DNA from: Pristionchus mayeri
Taxonomy: Eukaryota; Nematoda; Chromadorea; Rhabditida; Neodiplogasteridae
Length of the DNA stretch: 64,000 nucleotides
Direction: 5' to 3'
Assembly (NCBI GenBank): GCA_036245805.1
Contig: BTRK01000004.1
Location: 23,512,619 to 23,576,618 of the forward strand
A program made the position numbers and the translations under genes. Of this stretch, positions 38,855 to 49,400 are shown one piece after another. The notes beneath the pieces are model-generated. The model worked only from the letters and a program-made list of their open reading frames with translations. It was not told the origin of the DNA and ran no database searches. Numbering within the stretch: the stretch's first letter is position 1; every line of letters starts with the position of its first letter.

Positions 38855-40368
38855 GGTATCATGAGTCAGTGGGGGAAAACACCATCGCATGGGAACAATT
38901 TTCGAATTTTATTTTTTGTTTTGCTTCATATTACGGTGGTAGGATACACTAGAACCAACTTCTCGAAAAATCTAGGCCACAGGTCCCAGAGCCGGCTTTT
39001 AGGAATTTTCCGGTTTTGTGTCCGGCCCTACTGTATTTCAGCTCTCAGATGAGCTACAGATGTGGCAAAGATCTCAAAATGTGCGGAAAATATTATAAGA
39101 AACTTTTATGTTTCGACTTAAGAGATATAACCAAAGATAAAAAGTGTAAGCTCAAAAAACCGGTTTTTGAACAATATAAAAAATTGCAGCATTTTTGGGA
39201 GTATGCGTTTCAAGATTTTTTATTGCAGAAAAAGAAAGCTTAAGTCCACATACGTATAAGAAAAATATAGGAAGGGTGACTTGAGGGTGGATTACGTTCA
39301 CAGTAATCCGACGAATGTGGGCATGTGGGAGTTCGCCAAGTGAAACTTGACAATATCTTCCAGTCTTTAACAAAACCGAATCCATTGAAACGGATTTTTC
39401 ACATTTCATGACAAGTGGAGTTTGATAGCGTAGAGAATTCCATAGCTTAGCTCATTCTGAAAAAATCGACTTTTCCCACCTCTAAATTTAGCAATTTTGC
39501 GTCGTGATAAGTCCATTTATTCAAACCTGATCTTGCTGAATTACTGTTAACTTTGCAGTGGGTAATGTCATTAATAAAATATTCACTCCTAGCGATCAGC
39601 CTGCAAACATATGCTTGAGATATTTTTCCACGAAAACGTCAGATCAGTGATGTCGAACTTGCACATGTCTCGATTTGGAAATGTACATTGTCAGTATTGA
39701 ACAGATTTGTGTTTGAAAAAAATTATTTGGAGGAAATAAGTCAGAAAATACTAATACGAATGTATATCTAAGTGAATAAACAAAATTGATATTTTCGAAT
39801 CTGAGATTTTTCGAATTTTCAAAACACAGTATAATTAGTAAATTTTTCGCCTTATTATAACTTAATTCCGCCAAATATTTTTTTTCAAACACAAACCTGT
39901 TCAATACTGACAATGTACCTTTCCAAATCGAGACATGTGCAAGTTCGACATCACTGATCTGACGTTTTCGTGGAAAAATATCTCAAGCATATGTTTGCAG
40001 GCTGATCGCTAGGAGTGAATATTTTATTAGTGACAGTACCCACTGCAAAGTTAACAGTAATTCAGCAAGATCAGGTTTGAATAAATGGACTTATCACGAC
40101 GCAAAATTGCTAAATTTAGAGGTGGGAAAAGTCGATTTTTCAGAATGAGCTAAGCTATGGAGTTCTCTACGCTATCAAACTCCACTTGTCATGAAATGTG
40201 AAAAATCCGTTTCAATGGATTCGGTTTCGTTAAAGACTGGAAGATATTGTCAAGTTTCACTTGGCGAACTCCCACATGCCCACATTCGTCGGATTACTGT
40301 GAACGTAATCCACCCTCAAGTCGCCCTTCCTATATTTTTCTTATACGTATGTGGACTTAAGCTTTCTT

Positions 40369-40418
<50 letters not shown>

Positions 40419-43400
40419 TATATATATATATTATTTTTCAATTATGTTAGTAGGACGTTACGCACCAAATTCATCAGAGATTTTTGTTTTTGATATTGGG
40501 GTATGACGCAATCGCACAGTCGTTGCGTAGTGATGACGCAATCAAAATGTACTTTTTGAAAACGGCATTATTCTTACATGGATTTTTTCCAGCTCGTCAA
40601 ACTTTCTGAGGTTAGAGTCATGCTCGAGGCCTATCCAGAAAAAAAATTCGAGGTTGCTGCGCGACCGCACATTTGCTGCAGCTTTGCTGCAAAATCGAGG
40701 TCGAAAATTCAGATCTCGGCTCCAAATCAAGCTGGCTGGAGACTAGTTCAAGGCAACAAAATGATCGCCATCATGAGTCCAGATGATCCTGAGAACATGA
40801 ACACAATATCTCGAAATATGCCCTCAGGGCATGAAAAAATCACTTTTTTGCATGGACATTTTTTAGACATTCATAACTACATGGGAAATGTAGGTAAAAA
40901 TATGGTTTTTGCATAGGAATGTTCATAATGTATTGGAGAACTGGTTCCCAATACATTATGAACCGGAAAGATATCCAATCGCTATAAAAAGTTGGAAATC
41001 AGATCTTCAATACATTTTCAACATTCCTATGCAAAAATCAGATTTTTACCTACATTTCCCATGTAGTTATGAATGTCCAAAAAATGTCCATGCAAAAAAA
41101 AGGGTTTTTTCACGCCCTGAGGGCAAATTTCGAGATTTTGTTTTCATATTCTCAGGATCATCTGGACTCATGATGGCGATCATTTTGATGCCTTGAACCA
41201 GTCTCTAGCTTGAGCAGGAGCCGAGATCTGAATTTTCGACCTCGATTTTGCAGCAAAGCTGCAGAAAATGTGCGGTCGCGCAGCAACCTCAACATTTTTT
41301 TCTTGATAGGCCTCGAGCATGACTCCAACCTCAGAAAGTTTGGCGAGCTGGAAAAAATCCATGTAAGAATAATGCCGTTTTGAAAAAGTACATTTTGATT
41401 GCGTCATCACTACGCAACGACTGTGCGATTGCGTCATACCCCAATATCAAAAAGAAAAATCTCTGATGAATTTGGTGCATAACGTCCAATATATATATAT
41501 ATATATATATATCAGAGGAACTCTGAGAGAACCGAGATACGTCCGTACAAGGATAAACTAACCTATGTTGAAAATGTGTCCCTAGGGGCACTTTTTCACG
41601 TAGATCACGAAAATCTACCTTAGGAAGCGGTATTTCTGACCCCTCATTTCCTGTAGCACGCCTCAACGGTGAGGTCGGTTTTTGTAAATCGTGAACAGCT
41701 TATCGAAACCCCGCACATATATAGTAATTCTGAAAGAACTCGTTGAGATAAGCATTTTTCATGTTGGAAGTGAAGGGCTAGCTCATCTGGGAAAAATGTT
41801 ACGGTGATTTGAATGTTCAAAATTGATGCCCCGAAAAAATGGTGTCCGATAACAATCCAATTTTCTTTTCATTCGATTCCTCGTGCAATTTTACCCCTGC
41901 TCGCAAATTTATAGGAAAATCGAAGGTCTGGTATTCGACGAAATTTTCACAAGAATATAGCGAAGTCGAGATTTTTTGGCCAAAAATTACGATATTTTAA
42001 CCCTACAAAATTTCTTTCGCGTTTTGGTGAGGAGATATGTGCAAATTCGAATTCTACGGGTCGAAATACGTCAGAAAAAAAATTAACTCGGCTTATTCTG
42101 AGATTTTCGATTTTTGGCCTCAAAAACAGGGATTTTTCGATGATGAGAGACCGTCCGAGAGAATTTACCTTAGGCCGTACAGTGAAAAATGAATTTCCTC
42201 CTGAAATTGTCCCCAGGGGTAACTTTTCACGTAGAGTTCGAAAATCGACCTTAGAAAGCCGTATCTCCAACCGCTCATTTTCTGTGTCACACTGCTGATG
42301 GGCGGTCGGTTTTGGTATCACTCGAACGGCTTCTCCAAACCCCATAAATGTATAGATATTCTGAAAGATCTCGACGAGATAAGCATTTTTACTGTTGGCA
42401 GTGACAGGCTAGCTCATTCGTGAAAAAAGTTATGGCAGGTTGAAAGTTTCAAAAAATCATCTTAAATTTGTATGCTATACTTGTACGCTTTTTTTATTGT
42501 TTCATTCGATTCCTCGTTGAAAAGTACCCCTAAGGTATTTTTTTTGAAGCGAAATTTCGTTCCTGATGGGGGTCGGCCAAGTTGCCGAATGAATATGCAT
42601 TTCATGTTTTCTCAAATATATTGAGTTCTAAGCCGAGCTATTGTGAAACACGATCACATCTATTTAGTTTATAACTGTACTAGGGTAGGACAATAATATC
42701 GCGCATAAACAATTGGCATTTTCTCAATTCAGAAAAAAATCGAATTTATTCATCTCGATTTTGTCCATGTTTAGACCCATTCAACTTTACTTTCTGAATC
42801 CTAATTCCCAACTTTCTTTGCAAATCTAGTGCGTATTTCGCAATAATACATACAAAACAAGTTGTTTGGTTTGGCTAAGTAGTATAATAGTAATATTAGA
42901 TAGATGCGATCAAAACAGCGCTCGAAATATAAATTTGTTCTTTTTCGGTCCTCTCAATCTTACATTTTCAAGCAAAATTATGCCTACCTTCCTTAATAGT
43001 GATGGCCACATGTTTGACAATTTCTGACTTACATCCCTACGTACTACTAGATTTGCAAAGAAATAGATTTGATAGTGTTTCACAATGGCTCGGCTTAGAT
43101 AGGGAGAGCAGACTATGTCACTTTCACATTTCAAGATGACAGTACCCACCGACAGTTGTGTGCACACCACAACTCGCATCATTTTTCGATTGACGCTTAT
43201 CATCCCTCGATTTTCTAGTGTTTTTGCTTAAATAAACCTTGTATTTTTTGGTTTTCTGAGTTTGACAGAGGTCCTCCAATATTCTCCTTGTAGAATGTTG
43301 CTATGAAGGCGCAGATATTCCACATATTGACTTGTTTGAAATTTTTTTACATTCGACACTGTTTCGCACTGTTTCGCATTTTTACACTGTTTCGCGATCG

Positions 43401-46400
43401 ATATTTCGATTTTCTTGAGAAGCACACGTTTGCGCTCCTCAGACGAATTCTGTAGACCTTCTATAACCTAGTAATGCTAACGTTGAGCAGCCGTGCCCGT
43501 TCGGAGCTGTTTTGACCGTTGTTCTACCCGAGTTTCCATTAAATCTCAAAGATAAACTTATTTCCCGTTATATATTTCCCAAAACTACATTTAGATCAAT
43601 TCGAGAAACATATGTTCATATAATTTTATTTCAAAAAAACGAAGAATAATAAATAATAAAAAAATATATATTATATATTAATATAGAGGAAAAGTCAGTT
43701 CTTAATTCGGTCATGGTTGAGGTCGGAGGGGTACAGTACCTTAGCCTCGGCGTTAATTTTGTAAATTCCCATAATTAAGTTATTTCGCAAAATTTTAAAT
43801 TTCTTGTTGTCGAAATCGTATCGGCAGCTGATAAATCATCGGATTCTATGCGCGTTTTATTTTAGAAGCATTTTGAAGAAACCCGCCTGCTCTCCCTAAA
43901 TTTAGGACGATTTTTTGAAACTTTCAAACTGCCATAACTTTTTTCACGAATGAGCGATAGCCCATCAGCAGTGCGACACAGAAAATGAGCGGTTGGAGAT
44001 ACGGCTTTCTAAGGTCGATTTTCGAACTCTACGTGAAAAGTTACCCCAGGGGGAAATTTCAGGAGGAATTTCATTTTCACTGTACGGCTTACAGGTAGAA
44101 TTGCTCAGTTCTCAGAAAGTCTCTCATATATATATAATTTATATTTTTAATATTTTTCTTACTTTTTCAACTTTTTCGGATCACCCGAGGCCTCACGAGC
44201 CTTTTGCAACGTTTTAAGCAGACTCTCAACAGCAAATCTGAAATGGTCATACCAAAAATCGGTCCGTAACGTAGATGGTATTACCAGTTCATGCCTAAAA
44301 CAGATGTTAAACATAGTGACATTTCCAGCTCAGATTTTATGAAAATGCTTTCCAAGTTGCTCTCATCCCCACAGCGTGAGCGTTGTGAAACGAAACGCTC
44401 GTGAGGCCAAGGGAGATCCGAAAAATTTGGGATGGGGCGGAGCCCAACTCTCCCATTACCTACCCGTCTCTCATGCTCTCATCTCTAGACTGGTGATCGT
44501 TCTCTCGTCTCAGTGGTCGCCCATGAAATCGCTCATTCATGGACTGGTAATCTTGTAACTACTGCCAATTGGGATCATTTTTGGTGAGTCGAGGGGGGGA
44601 GGGGAGAATAGGGTTGGCAATTGAAGGACGAAGGAAAGACCTTCATCTAGATTCTCAACAGCATGCAAATCGCTCCATTTCTGAATCTTTCCGCAACGAA
44701 TAATGGGCCGTTTTGAATTTATCATACTCGTACATTGAATGGTGGAATTGTGAACCAACTTGAGAAATATGGCATCATTAACTGGGACGTTGTAGGTTGA
44801 ACGAGGGCTTCACAGTGTATCTGGAGAGAAAGATCAACGAGAAGGTGTATGGGAAAGCGAGAAGGTTCTTCGACGCCAGAGAAGGATTCAATGTCAGTCG
44901 TATATTACTCATCTCGAATATTGTTTCATTTTTAGGGTGGAATTTTCACTTTGAATAGGGATATGCGTGAACTTAAAACGCTGTCTCCGTAAGAACGGAG
45001 GGTGGATGGCACAATCCTTAAAAGTCATCTCCTGAAGCTCAAACTTTATGGTTGGAGTGCCTATGGGTGGAATACACTGCAGCCAAAAAATTGGACCCAA
45101 AAGTTGATCTTTGAACTTTGGAATCCGAAATTTTCAAAGTGATTTTAGCCCTGCTTGTTATATATCATTCGAAAGAGCATAAAAAGATATGCCAGAATCC
45201 AAGTTTTCGAGAGCGTGGGACTCATGGTGTTCATGAAACATGAGAAAAACTGAAAAATCTGCATAAATGAGATATCACGGATCTCCTGTAAAAGTGTAAG
45301 AATGCTGGCTACTAGAAATATTTTGTATCTCAGATTTTCATTTAACTTTCGTGATAGACACTATTGGGGGTCAGAAGAAGGCCAATCCAGTCAGTTTGGT
45401 GAAATCTGCAAATAATCGATTTTTTTGATCTACAACTGGAAATTGACGTATATCAGTCAATTTTTATCGCACAGCTAACTTTTTCCTCATTTTGTTCGTT
45501 TTCGAGATATCTACAACTTCGTCAACGTAGCACAAACGGCCAAATCACGTCTTCCTAGCGAAAATTGCGAAAAACTGAATTTCGTGATAAGAATATCGAT
45601 TTTCTGGCTTCGTATACCAAAAACACAATCGTTTTTATTCTTCCTACGGAATTTCCACACGAAATTAGGGGGTGTCTACGTTGAGTATTTTTCATATAAC
45701 CTGCTTTGCAATATCGATTTAGTAAGAGAGGGAATGCCTCGTTCTGGACTTGGTCGATTTTATGAAGATTCAGTTTTTTGGTCATATCTTGGTTCAAACT
45801 GATCATATCGAGCTCACAAAAAATGAATTCGAAAGCTCTCGAGAAGCCAGAAAAGTTTGTCTTAGTGGTCTTAAGCGATGAAATTCGTAGTTTTCTCGTT
45901 ATTGAAGGAAAACCGTCCAAAATGCCAACAAACGATGATTTTCACTTCTCATATCGAACAAATGACCATTATTGAAGAAGTCTTGCACATTTTATACATT
46001 CTTCGTTCTATGAAATTGTATATATTTAGTTGGAACGTTGAATAAACATGATCATCATATTATCCGATATTTATTTTTCCTATAATATTGTGATGCAGGA
46101 TGGATTTTTTCCACCTAATGGAGAATAGCCAAGTTTTGTGTAATTTAAGTGACCAATGTAGTTACGGGATGCCTAGAATATCTAAAATGTTCAAGACTTC
46201 TTCAATAATGGCCATTTCTTCGATATGAGCAGTAAAAAACATCGTTTGTTGGCATTTTGGACGGTTTACCTTCAATAACAAGAAAAGTACGAATTTCATC
46301 GCTTAAGACCACTAAGACAAACTTTTCCGGCTTCTCGAGAGCTTTCGAATTATGTTTTTGTGAGCTGGATGGCATCAGTTTGAACCAAGATATGACCAAA

Positions 46401-49400
46401 AAACTGAAGTCCAGAACGAGGCATTCCCTCTCTTACTAAATCGATATTGCAAAGCAGGTTATATGAAAAATACTCAACGTAGACACCCCCTAATTTCGTG
46501 TGGAAATTCCGTAGGAAGAATAAAAACGATTGTGTTTTTGGTATACGAAGCCAGAAAATCGATATTCTTATCACGAAATTCAGTTTTTCGCAATTTTCGC
46601 TAGGAAGACGTGATTTGGCCGTTTGTGCTACGTTGACGAAGTTGTAGATATCTCGAAAACGAACAAAATGAGGAAAAAGTTAGCTGTGCGATAAAAATTG
46701 ACTGATATACGTCAATTTCCAGTTGTAGATCAAAAAAATCGATTATTTGCAGATTTCACCAAACTGACTGGATTGGCCTTCTTCTGACCCCCAATAGTGT
46801 CCATCAAGAAAGTTATATGGAAATCTGAGATACACAATATTTTCTAGTAGCCAAACGAGGCCGTTTTCCTACACTTTTACAGGAGATCCGTGATATATGG
46901 TGTAAAATTGTTTGAAGAATTTTAATAAAAATATGCCGTAGATGAAATCGGTGCCAGAAATACACTTTTCGACCAAAAACTAGCACGCAATCGTCGACTT
47001 AGGTTCGATTCCGCCTGATGGCATGAACTTTAGCCAATTTTTTTTCTCCCATTTTTGGCGTTCTTTTCAACATGTATGAACTATTTTTGATGTTTGAAGT
47101 TGTATTTGAGTGGTTCTGCTATTTAAATGTGGCAATTGTCTTTAAATGTTTTGACGAAATAGTGAATGGGGAACGAGAGAAAATAATAGAACGATAAAAA
47201 GCATATTAGAGTAGCATTGAATATCGGCGTGATCTGCGCAATAGGGGTGCAGAGAGTTCCTCTTCCATGATTTCAATCGGTTGCTCCATGCCGAAGATCT
47301 GATCGAGATTGCCCATGCCAGACTCTTCGACAAGATCTCTGTCACTCTTGAAGTCCTCATCTTCGAATATTCCTTCATCAATGCTATGATCGATCTCCAC
47401 TTCATCCTCTTCATCATTCTCGCATGATTCCATTCCGTCTTCAGCCCTGTTCGGTCTATTACATTTCCTCCCTCCCTGCTTTGCCTCCTTCACAGAGCCG
47501 CTCTTGAGCTCTTGACTAAAAGAGAATACGGCACGAGAATGGAGCATGCAAAGTAGGTGCCACCCTCTCTTATTCTTCTTCATAGTTGCTAATTCAGCCT
47601 CGAGAGCCACGCCATGATGAAGTATCTAGAGGCGAAAATAATACGCTTCGGATTCTCAGATGCCTTCACTCACAATAATGGAAAGGTGACCGCAGATAGA
47701 ACAACAGCGCTACTAAAGAAAAGGTATTTTTCCATGCAAATGTACTCAATTATTTTTTATTTAGGTACGAAAATTTGCTGTTTAAGTGGAAATTCGCAGT
47801 GTCTCACATTCAGTAATCTTATCAATTGTGTACCTACTATTCTATTCTATAAAGAAACTTGTAATATTAACACTGGAAGAAACACTCAAATACAACATGA
47901 AACATCAAAAACAGTTCATGCATGTTGAAAAGGACGCCAAAAAGGCGAGAAAAAATTGGCTAAAGTTCATGCCATCAGGCGGAATCGAACCTGAGTCGAC
48001 GATTGCGTGCTAGTTTTTGGTCGAAAAGTGTATTTCTGGCACCGATTTCATCTACGGCATATTTTTATTTGAATTCTTCATACAATTTTACACCATATAT
48101 CTCATTTCCACGATGGGGAATTAGTTGGAAAGTGGTACTTAATTTTTTTGAAAATTGAAAATATACAGATTTTTCAGTTTTTCTCATGTTTCATGAACAC
48201 CGTGAGTCCCAAGTAGGCTTTGCTAAACAAGAGGTGAGACTGTCTCGGCAAAATCATTCCACAACATTTCCCTCTCGACTCTCGGTTGACTCTCAGAATT
48301 TATTTATACGAGAGTCGACTCTCGTCGAGAGCTCTCGCGAGAGATGCAAATTGATTCCTCTCGTCGAGTTCCTTTGTGGTGGTCGATCTCTAGCTCACCC
48401 CAATGAAAGAATTGAGATATGTTTCAAATTGAATTCTTATATTTTGCTCTCTTTCGCAGGGCAGTCGCTTTCGCGAGAGCTCTCGACTCTCGACCGAGAA
48501 ATGCAAATGAGCTCTCGCTCGAGATCACCGAAATGAGAGTTGTCTCGACCGAGAATGAAAGACGGTTTCGCGAGAAATCTCTCGTTTAGCAAAGCCTACT
48601 CCCAAGCTCTCGAAAACTTGGATTCTGGCATAACTTTTTATGCTCTTTCGAATGATATATAACAAGCAGGGCTAAAATCACTTTAAAAATTTCGGATTCC
48701 AAAGTTCAAAGATCAACTTTGGGTCCAATTTTTTGGCTGCAGTGTACCCCACCCATAGGCACTCCAACCATAAAGTTTGAGCTTCAGGAGATGACTTTTA
48801 AGGATTGTGCCACTCCCACTTTGGAATCTGACGTTCTTACGGAGACAGCGTTTTAACACATAATAATCATACCTTTTAATTTTTTTTCAGAGTTTGAATG
48901 AGACTCTGAAGATGATCCTCCCTGAACACTCTAAACTCCGTCTTAATCTGGGTGGGATCGATCCGGATGATGCATTCTCTTCCATCCCTTATGAAAAGGT
49001 GCTTGTTAGGCGATGATTTGCCTTGATTCGTGTTACATATCTCTTACTTCGGTCAAATGTACGATGTTGAAATGGAGTGCGCGTGGCCTTGTGAGTAAGA
49101 TAATTCCTTGCTGTGCAGGGTTCCTCTCTGCTGCTCTGGCTCGAGCAAGAAGTGTTGAGTGAGGGAGAGACCCGCCAATTTCTCAGGTTGCTAACCTCAC
49201 CTCTTCTTCAAAATTCGGACCATTGTTTTCCAGTAATGCTAAACGAACTATCAGTACGGTGCTAAGCTACATAGGTTATTCTCACACGGCCCTGCAACCT
49301 CGACATGGGGCAATGTAAAACTCGGGCTGTTCACTTTTCCCTATGTATTTTCTTCGGGTGCCGTGTTCACGTTACATCGATTCAACAGCCATTTTCCCCG

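Larger units (their letters stand above)
46897..48098. repeat. Inner fold-back element with central unique core
   Basis: The arms contain 'tgccgtagatgaaatcggtg' and 'gcacgcaatcgtcgacttag', followed by a tRNA T-arm-like 'ggttcgattcc'. The complement lies at 47963-48060 and reads 'ggaatcgaacc'. Unlike the other hairpins, the arms enclose roughly 750 bp of non-palindromic DNA (about 47150-47900) carrying two divergent ORFs. Only the T-arm/B-box part of a tRNA-like module is recognisable. Confidence 0.7.
44972..48856. repeat. Composite nested fold-back structure (hydrolase intron 9)
   Basis: The outer arms start 'ttaaaacgctgtctccgtaa' (44972) and end with the complement 'ttacggagacagcgttttaa' (48856), sharing 'catctcctgaagctcaaact'. 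Inside, side by side, are hairpin 45272-46896 (ends 'atatcacggatctcctgta' and complement) and hairpin 46897-48098 (ends 'tggtgtaaaattgt' and complement). A MITE sits at 48213-48599 in the right outer arm. The inner hairpins therefore occupy what was once the loop of the outer element. Confidence 0.8.
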
